Below, piece by piece: positions 46,641 to 55,668 of a stretch of 64,000 nt of DNA. Source of the stretch: CAYZQH01 sp050300015 (GTDB lineage: Bacteria; Pseudomonadota; Gammaproteobacteria; Pseudomonadales; Cellvibrionaceae); assembly GCA_050300015.1 (NCBI GenBank), contig JBNKWZ010000032.1, positions 62,001-126,000 of the forward strand, in the 5' to 3' direction. How positions within the stretch are numbered: the first letter of the stretch is position 1; every line of letters begins with the position of its first letter. The notes beneath the pieces are model-generated. The model saw only the letters and a list, made by a program, of their open reading frames with translations. It made no database searches and was not told the origin of the DNA. The translations under genes and the position numbers were made by a program.

Positions 46641-47002
46641 TCGGCACTGGCAGGCGTCTAGGCTGAGGGTTCAAGAACTTTCCGCTAAGCAATAGGCCGC
46701 AGACTCTTCTCAATCAGACCTTCGATCAGCTGGAGCAGAAAACCGAAACCAGCGAGACCAAGGCGCTACCCGAAACTCGGGCGTCACCGGTCGAACTGCA
46801 GTCAGGGGTGATTGACTGGCTAGGCCAACGGCCAGCGATGCCAATCAGTAGACTGCGCTCACACCACCGCGGCGGGATATTGGGTGCTGAATATCAGAAT
46901 TGGTGCCGATTGCGGGGAGCCGAGGTCAAGCTTTCATCTTGTAGATTACCGGGCCGATTTTTCTTGCTAGGATAACCCGGTCGATCATGCTGGACCTATC
47001 TG
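46641..47002 (+). other. Junction between intact guaA and accessory genes; open frame without start
   Basis: About 360 bases. A plus-strand frame stays open from about 46665 to 46970 (roughly 100 codons, e.g. LLNQTFDQLEQKTETSETK, then QSGVIDWLGQRPAMPIS). It has no start codon context and no recognised domain, so it may be a gene remnant. The first bases (GGCACTGGCAGGC) also occur just after the decayed guaA copy. Confidence 0.4.
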
Positions 47003-48229
47003 TTGGATACTATCCCGCCCATTAAAATTACCCTTGCTGAACTGATCCTGTTTCTGGGTGCAAGTCAGGGCCTGCTGTTCGCGGTGATGTTGCTGTTCAA
47101 GCGACAGAGAAAGCGGATCATCAACCTACACCTGGCGATTCTACTGTTTGCGATCAGCAGTGAGATATTGCACCAGTTTCTGTTGCAGACGAACTATCTT
47201 TACCGGCTGCAGCCATTGGTGGGCTTCATCCTACCGCTGGATTCGCTGGTCGGTATTTCGCTTTACTGGTATGTCCGTATCATCACGCATCCGGAGCGGG
47301 ATCATTCGTTCAAACGGGTGTTTGCGCATTACTGGATCTTCTTCGCTTGCCTGCTGTTGTCAATTCCCTACTGGACCCTAGGTTTCGAACACAAACTGGC
47401 CCTGATGAGTACCGGCGTGATCCCACAAGATTGGTCGCCAGTGGTCTATTACGCGACGCTGGCACAGGTGCTGATTAAGATTGTTTCTTTCACCCTATAC
47501 CTTGCCTTGGCGGTCCTCCTGCTGTTGCAGCATCGACAGCGCATCCGCGCGATCTTTTCCTATCGTGAGAAGGTGACGCTGAACTGGCTGGCTTACCTGT
47601 TGATCTTGTTTGCGATTGGCCTGGTGAATGGGTTGATCGTCCTGATCTTCTTTCAGGAGTTCGCCGAGCAAACCCAGGTGATGGGCTTTATGGGCGTTTT
47701 CTCACTGGCGGCGGTCATGTACCTTGGCATCATGGGGTTAATGCAGCCCGTTATTTACCGACGCAAGGAGCAGTTCTTTCTCGAGCAGTCGCAGGCGAAG
47801 GGGCAGGAGCAGTCCAGTGCAGAGGATGAGCAACCCAAGTACCGTAAATCATCCCTCGCTGAACAGGACATGCAGCGCATTGCCTCCAAGCTCGACGACG
47901 CCATGCGCCAGCAACAGCTCTACCTCGACTCGGGCCTGACCATGCCTCGGCTGGCGGCCAGTATCGGGACTTCCCCCAACTACCTGTCGCAAACCCTCAA
48001 CAGCTTTTACCAGACCAGTTTTTTCGACTACGTTAATGGTTTGCGGGTTGAGTTCGCTAAGTCCCTGTTGGCCGACGCGGACAAGCAGGGCATGAGCATC
48101 ATAGACATCGCCATGGAATCCGCCTTCAATTCGCGTTCGACTTTTTACGCCGCATTCAAACAAGCGGTCGGCATGACTCCGGCACAGTACCGGCAGCAAC
48201 ATGCGGCCGGCGCCGCGGGCGCTTCCTGA
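47003..48229 (+). CDS. Membrane-anchored AraC-family transcriptional regulator
   Basis: A 408-residue protein. About seven hydrophobic segments in residues 10-255 resemble the 7TM sensor part of membrane-bound AraC regulators. A charged linker (260-290) and a C-terminal AraC HTH domain (about 300-400: LTMPRLAASIGTSPNYLSQTLN, FFDYVNGLRVEFAKSLL, IDIAMESAFNSRSTFYAAFKQAVGMTPAQYR) follow. The start is TTG 47003 with GGACC upstream. Codon use is richer in G+C than in guaA. It likely controls the following envelope genes; the signal is unknown. Confidence 0.85.
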   Translation: MDTIPPIKITLAELILFLGASQGLLFAVMLLFKRQRKRIINLHLAILLFAISSEILHQFLLQTNYLYRLQPLVGFILPLDSLVGISLYWYVRIITHPERDHSFKRVFAHYWIFFACLLLSIPYWTLGFEHKLALMSTGVIPQDWSPVVYYATLAQVLIKIVSFTLYLALAVLLLLQHRQRIRAIFSYREKVTLNWLAYLLILFAIGLVNGLIVLIFFQEFAEQTQVMGFMGVFSLAAVMYLGIMGLMQPVIYRRKEQFFLEQSQAKGQEQSSAEDEQPKYRKSSLAEQDMQRIASKLDDAMRQQQLYLDSGLTMPRLAASIGTSPNYLSQTLNSFYQTSFFDYVNGLRVEFAKSLLADADKQGMSIIDIAMESAFNSRSTFYAAFKQAVGMTPAQYRQQHAAGAAGAS

Positions 48230-48533
48230 CTAATAAACACTTCCCTCGCGATAGACGAAATATGGGTTGGCCCGTCCGGCTCGCAATTTTGTGTCCGATT
48301 CTACGGGCTCGGACATGTCCTGATTCTTGTTGATTTCTAATAATATCAACAACTTGTCGCTATTCTTCCCGATCCTGCTGTCCTCGCCTGTAGCACAGGA
48401 CACCCGAACCTCACCGGCTGTACATACTTCGCTCCAACGCCTCCGTGGCAAACCACCGACGGCGTTTTGAAACCCTTTACATCAATTGACCCGGCGGTTT
48501 AAACGCCCTGGGTAACCAAAGCGGAGCACGGTT
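48230..48533. other. Intergenic region upstream of S41 protease gene
   Basis: About 300 bases without a credible gene. It contains GACCCGGCGGTTTAAACGCC near 48488, a short imperfect palindrome vaguely like the R repeats. It presumably holds the promoter controlled by the adjacent AraC-type regulator. Confidence 0.4.
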
Positions 48534-49994
48534 GTGAAAATAGCTTATCTACTCTTTCCTTTTGTTGTCGGCGGGCTTGTGGCCTGCGACGGTGGTGGCA
48601 ATAACAACGGCAGCGGCCTGCTGCAGAATAACCCTTTCGCCGGGGTCTGGACTTCGAATAGCGACGGTGAGACCTATGTTATCAACGCCGATCGCCTGCA
48701 GGTTTACCAGCATGACAGTCGCTTCTGTCTGTTGCAGGATGAATTCAGCGACTTGGATCTGTCGGACCTGACCGGCATCTTTGAAATCAGCGCTGATGGC
48801 CAGAGCATCACCGACCCTGGGTTTAACGGTGTGCTGGATTACCACGCCCCGCCCACCCGTTATGACCGGGTGGAGGCGTTGCCCGAGGTGTGCGAGCAGC
48901 CGGTCGCCAGTACCGGCCAGGCCGGCTATCGACCCAATCCCGTGCGCGACCTGAACCTGTTCTGGCAAACCTTCGACGACTACTACCTGTCGTTTGATTT
49001 GAAGCAGGTCGACTGGAGAGACAGCCTGCAGCAGACGCTCGAGGTGGTATCGCCGGACAGCAGCGATGCTGAATTGTTCGAAGCTCTGTATCAGATGATC
49101 ACCCCGCTGGCCGATGCGCACGTGCACATCACCAGCGCGGAACTGGGTAGCGCCAGCGTGAATGGTAAGCCGGTCATTGTCGAGCGGCTGATCAATGAGT
49201 ACGCCGACCTAAACGGCCTCAGCCTGCCGATACCGCTCGAACACCTGCAGGGCGTCAACGATTACATCCAGAGCCAAATGGAGACGGGGCAGTCCATCAT
49301 TCTGGCCTATGCCGACGATGCGCAAGACATCCACCGCGCGGCCAATGACCTCTTGCTGTGGTTCCAGGTCGGCGATATCGCCTACCTGCAGATTAACGCC
49401 ATGCAGGGCTTCAGCGATGACCCGGAAGATGCTGCGGCGGAGCTCGACCGGCTTGAGGCCGCGCTCGACCAGGTGATGGACGATATCCAGTTCAGCGCGG
49501 GATTGATCATTGATGTGCGCGGCAACAATGGCGGGCATGATTTCTTGAGCATGGCAATCGCCAGTCGCTTCGTCGATAGCGAGCGACATGTGTACAGCAA
49601 GCAGGCGCGTGCAGGTACCGGCAAAACAGCGTTGGTCGATGTGTACATTGAGCCACGCGGCGACCACCAGTACCTCAAGCCGGTGGCGCTGCTGACCAGC
49701 AATAGCACCGTGAGCGCGGCCGAGGTGTTTACTCTGATGATGCGCTCACTGCCACAGGTCACCCTAATCGGAGAGGCCACCCAGGGCGCCTTGTCTGATG
49801 TCCTTGAAAGATCGCTACCCAACGGCTTCGAGTTCACGCTTTCCAACGAGTTCTACTACAGCAGCGAGGGCGATTGGTTCGAACACACGGGTATTCCAGT
49901 CGATATCGAGGTGCCGTACTTCACTCGGCAACAGCGCCTCGACGGCAACGACCCCGGTATCGAAACCGCCTTCAACTGGTTATCGACGCACTGA
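48534..49994 (+). CDS. S41 family peptidase lipoprotein (C-terminal processing protease-like)
   Basis: A 486-residue exported protein starting at GTG, with a signal peptide and lipobox GLVAC (Cys18). Residues 20-130 resemble a lipocalin-like preface domain. The S41 catalytic core is at about 290-470: GLIIDVRGNNGGHD, LLTSNSTVSAAEVFTLMM (Ser in the family STVSAAE-like motif) and TLIGEATQGALSD. There is no clear PDZ domain. It would act in the periplasm or on the cell surface. It lies between the AraC-type regulator and a beta-barrel gene. Confidence 0.85.
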   Translation: MKIAYLLFPFVVGGLVACDGGGNNNGSGLLQNNPFAGVWTSNSDGETYVINADRLQVYQHDSRFCLLQDEFSDLDLSDLTGIFEISADGQSITDPGFNGVLDYHAPPTRYDRVEALPEVCEQPVASTGQAGYRPNPVRDLNLFWQTFDDYYLSFDLKQVDWRDSLQQTLEVVSPDSSDAELFEALYQMITPLADAHVHITSAELGSASVNGKPVIVERLINEYADLNGLSLPIPLEHLQGVNDYIQSQMETGQSIILAYADDAQDIHRAANDLLLWFQVGDIAYLQINAMQGFSDDPEDAAAELDRLEAALDQVMDDIQFSAGLIIDVRGNNGGHDFLSMAIASRFVDSERHVYSKQARAGTGKTALVDVYIEPRGDHQYLKPVALLTSNSTVSAAEVFTLMMRSLPQVTLIGEATQGALSDVLERSLPNGFEFTLSNEFYYSSEGDWFEHTGIPVDIEVPYFTRQQRLDGNDPGIETAFNWLSTH

Positions 49995-50090
49995 TACGAC
50001 CCAGCCAATAAGGGTGGCTAGCCCACTGTTCGCCACACCCGGGGGCGGCTGGTGCTGCCACTCAACTCACTTAAACAAGGATTCTACACA

Positions 50091-50702
50091 ATGATAAACA
50101 TGACTTTTCACAACACCATTTTTAAAAGCGCATGGCTCTCAAAGCCACTACTCACAGTGCTGTTGATGCTGCCACTGGCGACACTGCAGGCGCAAGGCTG
50201 GCAAGGCAACCTGGGTGGCATGATCGGCCACATCAGTCTCAACGATCAGGATTGGGGGCAGCAGGACGAACACGGCGCGATCGGCCTGCTCGCGGATTTC
50301 CGCAAGGCCTCCTGGCCCGTCAGCCTGGCGTTCGATTTAATCGGCAGCGGCGACGAAGTTGACGCGTCGGGCACCCACAATGAGGCGTATAACGCGGCGC
50401 TCCACCTGGGTGTTCGCAAGCTGTTCGAGGATTCTGATTCTATGTTTAAACCTTATGTCGGTGGTGGTGTTGCGTTGATCAATACCGAAATGCGCACCAA
50501 AAACACACAAACGGGTCTGAGTCGTATTGAAGAGGATTCGGCCACCGGCTTGTGGGTGGGTGCTGGCTCCTACTTGAAGTTCGGCGATAACATCCAGGTC
50601 GGGTTCGATTTACGTTACTCCGAAGCGACGGTCGCGCTGTTCGGGCGCAAGCGCGAGACGGGCGGCCTACAAAGCGCGGTCACGCTGGGTTACCAATGGT
50701 AG
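50091..50702 (+). CDS. Small outer-membrane beta-barrel protein (OmpA-like)
   Basis: A 203-residue exported protein. The signal peptide ends near LQAQG (about residue 37). The mature part has alternating beta strands (GNLGGMIGHISL, FKPYVGGGVALINTEM, TGLWVGAGSYLKFGDNIQVGFDLRYSEATV) and a terminal aromatic residue in VTLGYQW. It resembles eight-stranded porin-like barrels. ATG 50091 follows AAGGA at about nine bases. It is downstream of the S41 protease and may be its partner or substrate. Confidence 0.8.
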   Translation: MINMTFHNTIFKSAWLSKPLLTVLLMLPLATLQAQGWQGNLGGMIGHISLNDQDWGQQDEHGAIGLLADFRKASWPVSLAFDLIGSGDEVDASGTHNEAYNAALHLGVRKLFEDSDSMFKPYVGGGVALINTEMRTKNTQTGLSRIEEDSATGLWVGAGSYLKFGDNIQVGFDLRYSEATVALFGRKRETGGLQSAVTLGYQW

Positions 50703-50812
50703 GTCCGTGCAAATCGAAACCCTGTTACACACCACAACCAGCAGGCCCGGCAGATTCACGTCGCCGGGAATGCACCGGGGTGCTTCGGTTTGCCGGTGAT
50801 TGGAGGCGCGGC

Positions 50813-51523
50813 ATGAAAACTAAAACGAGATTCGAGCGCGGTACGCTAGGCCACCGGGTGAGTACGGGCATCAACCGGCAGGCGACCATTGGTGCGCTGG
50901 CGGCGAACTTTGCCGCAATCAGTTTCATCATCGGCTTCGCCCTGTATTTCACCTTATTGATGGATGCTGGATACCCCCGGCTCGATGCGAACGCGTTACA
51001 ACAATTGCAGTTTTTATCCGAGCACCGGCTACTACTGTATGTCTGGTACCTCATCATCTATCTGTTTTTCGGCATCAGCTTGGCGTTCCTTTGTCTCGTG
51101 CTGCACCAGAGGCTCCAGCGGAAACAGCCTATGTTGGTCCAGGGGGCGGCGATCTTCGGCGTGCTCTGGGTTGGCCTGGTCATCGCCAGCGGTATGGTCG
51201 CAACCATTGGCAACCGGCATGTGCTAGAGGTTTACACGCATGCGCCTGAGCAGGCAGCTGGCTTGTGGCTGGCGATTCAAACAATCATCAACGCGCTGGG
51301 CGGTGGCAATGAAATCGTCGGCGGTCTGTGGCTTGCGATGATCAATAGCGCTGGATTGAAATCAGCCCGCCTGCCCAGAGTGCTGGGCCTGGCCGGCCTG
51401 GTGATAGGCGTTGCCGGGGTGCTAACTATAATCCCGGGGTGGGATCTGCTGATGGCGGTATTTGGCTTTGGTTGCGTCCTGTGGTTTGGGGGGCTTTCTG
51501 TTCTCTTTTTCGGTGAACACTGA
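50813..51523 (+). CDS. Six-helix membrane protein of unknown function
   Basis: A 236-residue integral membrane protein with about six hydrophobic segments (ALAANFAAISFIIGFALYF, LYVWYLIIYLFFGISLAFL, AAIFGVLWVGLVIASGM and others). The layout resembles DUF4386-type proteins at low confidence. ATG 50813 has GGAGG upstream at ideal spacing; the longer open frame from 50696 lacks this. It is the last gene of the cargo before the decayed guaA copy. Confidence 0.7.
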   Translation: MKTKTRFERGTLGHRVSTGINRQATIGALAANFAAISFIIGFALYFTLLMDAGYPRLDANALQQLQFLSEHRLLLYVWYLIIYLFFGISLAFLCLVLHQRLQRKQPMLVQGAAIFGVLWVGLVIASGMVATIGNRHVLEVYTHAPEQAAGLWLAIQTIINALGGGNEIVGGLWLAMINSAGLKSARLPRVLGLAGLVIGVAGVLTIIPGWDLLMAVFGFGCVLWFGGLSVLFFGEH

Positions 51524-51585
51524 CGGCGTTGAGTCAATTTTGTTATCCCATTGAAACTTTTTGGTTCGTTTTATTGGGTGAAGCA

Positions 51586-52323
51586 ATGGACATGTTTGCC
51601 AAAAACATGGGCGTTAAAGTGATTCGGGTTAACGCCGAATCGCTATTTTTGAACAAGTTAAGTGGTGTGGCAGACCCAGAGCAAAAACGAAAGATTATTG
51701 GCAATACTTTTATCGAAGTGTTTGATGATGAAGCCGGCAAACTGAAAGACGTGAATTGGTTGGCGCAGGGCACTATCTACCCAGATGTGATCGAGTCGGC
51801 CGCTGCTAAAACCGGTAAAGCCCATGTGATCAAATCGCACCACAATGTAGGTGGCTTGCCAGAAGACATGAAGATGCAACTGGTAGAGCCTTTGCGTGAG
51901 CTGTTTAAGGATGAGGTTCGTTTGCCCTACGACATGGTCTACCGCCACCCCTTTCCAGGGCCTGGCCTGGAGGTGAGAATATTGGGCGAAGTGCATAAAG
52001 CGTACGCCGATATTTTACGTCAAGCCGACGCCATTTTTATTGAAGAGCTTCACTCCGCGGATTGGTACCACAAAACCAGCCAAGCTTTCGCCGTGTTTTT
52101 ACCCGTTAAATCGGTGGGTGTGGTGGGCGATGGCCGTCGTTATGAGTGGGTCATCGGTTTGCGAGCGGTGGAAACCGTGGACTTTATGACCGCACGCTGG
52201 GCGCACTTGCCCTATGAATTATTGGAGAAGGTTTTCAACCGCATTATCAACGAGATTCTGGGCGTGTCCCGCGTGGTGTACGACGTCTCCAGCAAACCAC
52301 CGGCCACCATTGAGTGGGAATAG
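51586..52323 (+). pseudogene. Decayed duplicate of the 3' part of guaA
   Basis: The 738 bases match 45882-46640 of guaA almost exactly, apart from an in-frame 21-bp deletion (removing KIGLELG) and roughly 19 substitutions counted by eye (about 97% identity). Several change conserved residues: GLGVR to GLEVR, VSNR to VFNR and EISG to EILG. It lacks the amidotransferase domain and the ATP-binding loop, so it cannot be a working GMP synthase. An in-frame TTG at 51529 could begin a short chimeric product. Similarity also continues about 15 bases past the stop (GGCACTGGCAGGC). Confidence 0.92.
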
Positions 52324-52418
52324 ACCCGATCTGGCACTGGCAGGCACCTGCTGGCACCAAGACGCAGCAAACGTATAAATTTAGTCGCTTATCCACATCG
52401 CCGTCTGGCAATACCGGT

Positions 52419-52814
52419 AAGTGGATGCGCGGTATGTCAGAACAACTGCAAACCTGGATTCACAATCAAAGCGAGCGCGAAAACCATCTTGTGGAAGAGA
52501 CTATGGAGCCGTCGCAAGCAGATGAAATCTACGAGTTGGAGTGCTGCATAGAATGTGGCTGTTGCATCGCCGCCAGTGGAACTGCACAAATGCGTAAAGA
52601 TTTTGTGGGTGCGATTGGTATTAATCAGTTGGCTCGTTTTAAAATAGATCCGCGCGATGAACGCAGTGATGCTGATTTTTACGAAGTGCTCGGCAGTGAA
52701 GACGGTGTCTTTGGTTGCATGACTTTATTGGGTTGCGCCGATATGTGCCCCAAAGATTTGCCTCTTGCTCAGCAAATTGCTTATATGCGAAGAAAAATGG
52801 CATTGGCCAGATAA
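52419..52814 (+). pseudogene. 5'-truncated fumarate reductase iron-sulfur subunit (FrdB C-terminal part)
   Basis: About 131 codons match the C-terminal half of B-type FrdB: KWMRGMSEQLQTWIH, ELECCIECGCCIAASGTAQM, FVGAIGINQLARFKIDPRDE, VFGCMTLLGCADMCPKDLPL. Cluster cysteines for the [4Fe-4S] and [3Fe-4S] centres are present. The N-terminal [2Fe-2S] domain is absent, and no frdA or frdC is adjacent. The frame is open upstream to 52314, overlapping the guaA remnant out of frame. It is best read as a relic joined at a rearrangement point. Confidence 0.82.
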
Positions 52815-52817
52815 ACG

Positions 52818-52846
52818 ATTAACCTGGCAGTTTTTGCGGGGTTAAT
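52818..52846. repeat. Palindromic intergenic repeat R, divergent copy
   Basis: Arms ATTAACC and GGTTAAT with CTGGCAG...GCGGGG between them, followed by AGGCATT as in copy 1. It lies between the FrdB relic and the UbiA-family gene. Confidence 0.55.
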
Positions 52847-52874
52847 AGGCATTTAAAAAGTAGGAACAGAATTT

Positions 52875-53792
52875 ATGAGCACCGCAATCCTCACCGTGAT
52901 TAAATCCATGCGCCCACCGTTTTTGGTGCTCGCACCTATTTGCGCTTTACTCGGTATCGCGATGGCGTCTGCCTTGCATGATAGCCTGAACATCCTTCAC
53001 GTGGTCTTGGCAATAGTTGGTGGCATTGCAGCCCATATCAGCGCGAATGCCTTCAACGAATATTTTGATTTTAAGAGCGGTTTGGACACACTTACCGAAA
53101 AAACACCTTTCAGTGGCGGTAGCGGCAGTTTGCCGGACAATCCGGGTGCTTTGGGATTGGTGTTGATATCTGCGGTGATTTCGCTTTTGATTACTTGTGC
53201 CATCGGCTTGTATCTGTTGCTCAGCGTGAGCCAATATTTATTACCAATTGGTGTAGTAGGGGTGGTCGTCATCATTGCTTACACCCAATACATTAACAAA
53301 AATCCCTGGTTGTGTTTAATTGCACCGGGGCTGGCATTTGGCCCTTTGTTCGTGTTCGGCAGTTACATCTCGGTGGTTAAAGCAGAGTGGGTTTCTCAAA
53401 CAGCCGTGCTGCAAGTTTTTTGGGCTTCGCTGTTGCCGTTTTTCTTGGTTAACAATCTTTTGTTGCTCAATCAATTGCCAGATGTCGAAGCCGACCGTCA
53501 AGTTGGCAGACGTACCCTTCCCATTGGGTACGGCAAGCCGTTGGCACTCAATGTGTATTTGTTGTTTTGGATGTTGGCTGTTGGTGTGGTGGTTTTGTCG
53601 CCACTGGTCTTCGGATGTAGCCTCTTCATACTATTGGCACTGTTACCTCTGGCGTTGGGGCTCAAGGTATTTATCGGTGTCAAAGAATCCCAATTTCGTT
53701 TGGACAAAATGATCCCATTCCTAGGTCAAAACGTTGTCTGTACTTTAGTGAGTACGCTTATTTTTGCCCTGGCACTTCTTTTAGCTACCTGA
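52875..53792 (+). CDS. UbiA-family prenyltransferase (MenA-like)
   Basis: A 305-residue polytopic inner-membrane enzyme with about eight to nine hydrophobic segments. The two Asp-rich prenyl-diphosphate sites are ISANAFNEYFDFKSGLD (about 55-72) and NQLPDVEADRQVGRRTL (about 200-216). The overall pattern resembles dihydroxynaphthoate octaprenyltransferase and relatives that make menaquinone-type lipids. The neighbouring FrdB relic would fit an old anaerobic quinone or fumarate module, but this is inference. The stop codon is followed within two bases by a MITE end. Confidence 0.85.
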   Translation: MSTAILTVIKSMRPPFLVLAPICALLGIAMASALHDSLNILHVVLAIVGGIAAHISANAFNEYFDFKSGLDTLTEKTPFSGGSGSLPDNPGALGLVLISAVISLLITCAIGLYLLLSVSQYLLPIGVVGVVVIIAYTQYINKNPWLCLIAPGLAFGPLFVFGSYISVVKAEWVSQTAVLQVFWASLLPFFLVNNLLLLNQLPDVEADRQVGRRTLPIGYGKPLALNVYLLFWMLAVGVVVLSPLVFGCSLFILLALLPLALGLKVFIGVKESQFRLDKMIPFLGQNVVCTLVSTLIFALALLLAT

Positions 53793-53793
53793 A

Positions 53794-54000
53794 GGGCATC
53801 TCTAAACATGTACTTTTTCTGCGATTATTGCGTCAGCTCCATCCTCGAATCCTCACAAATTGGTAGGATAGCCAATTTGCACAGCTCAGCTGCCCGCAGG
53901 GTGAATCATAAGGATGTGATTCATGATTTACCCCGCGTAAACTGCGGTTCTCGGCAACTGCTCCGTGCGTTGCTCTACGTCCTGCGCATCTGGAGTTAGG
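53794..54000. mobile_element. MITE family A, divergent copy lacking a clear right end
   Basis: It begins with GGGCATCTCTAAAC, the terminal repeat seen at 7797-7982. GCGTCAGCTCC, CGAATCCTCA, CTGCGGTTCTCGGCAAC and GTTGCTCTACGTCCTGCG match that element in reverse complement, with an extra block of about 70 bases near 53856-53928. The second terminal repeat is not found, so the right limit is approximate. Confidence 0.65.
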
Positions 54001-54078
54001 CGACCGCACAGGGAAATATCGATTGTGTGGATACAATAAAATGGGACAGGCACCGTCAAAATCTTATCTCGGTGCAGG

Positions 54079-54243
54079 TTTACAGCATACCATCGATTGC
54101 TTGAAGAGTTTAAACAGCTCCATGACAAGCAAAGTGATCTCGATAAGCTCTTGGTTTATGCCAAACAAATCGGCAAAGGCGCACTCTTCAAAAAGCTGGG
54201 ACTCCTGACGGATGTGCTTGGTTTTGAGCAAACCTTCATTTAA
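54079..54243 (+). pseudogene. C-terminal relic of an AbiEi-like antitoxin
   Basis: About 54 codons in one frame, without a start, read YHRLLEEFKQLHDKQSDLDK followed by LLVYAKQIGKGALFKKLGLLTDVLG and end at TAA (54241). The pattern of a dimerising helix followed by YAKxxGxGAxFKxLGxL resembles the C-terminus of type IV AbiEi-family antitoxins. No partner AbiEii toxin gene is present. The assignment is moderate to low, but the stretch looks like real protein. Confidence 0.5.
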
Positions 54244-54364
54244 TAATACATAAGCGTTCGAGTTCTGGGTTTCGTGACAAGAATAATTCAGCGATCAAGC
54301 CCAATACGAGGTGAGTGCCTGAACGAAATGGAGCAACGCAATAGCAATCGTTACGGGCTCAGCG

Positions 54365-54943
54365 ATGGCATTTGTGATCGCCGGGCCCTCTGGCAAGGCT
54401 GAGTTCGCTCAACACTACCTGCAGGAACACGCCAGCGACGAAGACCACCTACCCCTGATCAAACCCGAGAGCGGCGGCGTCAACGGCGCCTTGCCCATCG
54501 TGCGTGAATTTGACAGCCCCGCGGATGAAGCCCAGTTTATCGCTCGCTGCATTGCCAAGTGGAACAGCGACGGCTGCGAGTTGCGGGATATCGCCGTGGT
54601 GTACCGCTCCGCCTGGATTGGCGCGCGGGTGGCCAAGGCACTGGATCAGGCCGGTATTCCCTATTTGCTCACCCACGACAAAGCCGCCAAGGCCCAGTAC
54701 GACCCGCTTAAACAGCAGGTGTCGCTGCTCACCATGCACAGCAGCAAAGGGCTGGAATTCAACCGGGTGATCATTGCCGGTGTGGGGGAGGGCTGCAGCG
54801 AAGAGGACCAGGCCACCGAAGTCCGGTTACTGTATATTGCCTTTACCCGAGCGATGCAGAATTTGTTGATTACCAGTTGTAAGCCGGGGTATTTTTCGGA
54901 GCAGTTGGCGGCTGTGGAGGCGGGGTTATTAGGGGTTGGTTGA
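54365..54943 (+). pseudogene. C-terminal fragment of a UvrD/Rep-type DNA helicase
   Basis: A 192-codon frame carrying only helicase superfamily I motifs IV-VI: PADEAQFIARCIAKW, LRDIAVVYRSAWIGARVAKAL, VSLLTMHSSKGLEFNRVIIAGV and EVRLLYIAFTRAMQNLLIT. The Walker A and DExx motifs of a full helicase (600 residues or more) are missing. The frame continues without a stop a little upstream of the ATG. It is a relic, flanked by the 15-bp direct repeat TCAAGCCCAATACGA (54295-54309 and 55098-55112). Confidence 0.85.
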
Positions 54944-55668
54944 CGGGCGGTGGATAAAGGGGTCGCACCGTAGAGCCCTTAACAAATAAAGAAAATAACA
55001 TAACGCTAAAGACGTTGGGCTACACCGTCCACCAATAAGGCAATGCTGCCAGTGCCTTGTTAGTCGTGCGGCCATAGCTCCGATTCTGTTGATCATCTCA
55101 AGCCCAATACGAATTGTCCCTAAAAACCGTTGCGGTACAGCCTAACGGTGTTGTCTAACCGCTCAATGGCCTAACACCCAGTCTGTTTAATCTGCGAGTG
55201 TTAGAGTGACTATTATTCTTGTTAAGTATGATTGCTTATCGACACATGCACCCATAGGTTGGATATTAATGGCGACATTAATCGGATAAAACCCGTAGCG
55301 TCTTCGCATTAAGACAATTGTGTTAAGCGCGGTAATTTAAATGACAAACCCTTGGGGGCGCTGGACGGTTAATGGTTAAAGGAAGGAGACAGTCAGTTTC
55401 AGGGTGCTCCCACCGAGTTTTAGCGCTTAGGTGCATAAATAGTGATCCCCTGAATTCGATCTGAAAGTAGTTATAAACCTAACGCTTGGGCTACTTTGTG
55501 ATTCAAATAAAAAGTTTTCATCACTCATACCAAATCCTTCGAAATACGTATATTTGCGTATTATTCATTCCCTAAAAATAAGTTAACTTAATAAGAGTGT
55601 GTCTAGAGGCTTCTGGTGGTTAGAGGTGCCTTTGCACAGTTAATAGGCTGAACGTATAAGGGCGTTAA
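54944..55668. other. Gene-free accessory interval
   Basis: About 725 bases with no credible coding frame. It contains the second copy of the 15-bp repeat near 55098, several GTTGGGC/CCTAAC-like motifs near 55010-55170, and an AT-rich stretch (55440-55590) that may be the promoter of the next gene. Confidence 0.5.

Noticed and set aside
51529..52323. A second functional GMP synthase gene
   Set aside because: It lacks the amidotransferase domain and the ATP loop, and carries a 21-bp deletion plus substitutions at conserved positions.
54978..55180. Integron attC-like motifs (GTTGGGC, CCTAAC, GTTAG)
   Set aside because: A perfect GTTRRRY core occurs near 55012, but no correctly spaced RYYYAAC partner with palindromic L sites could be found, and there is no integrase.
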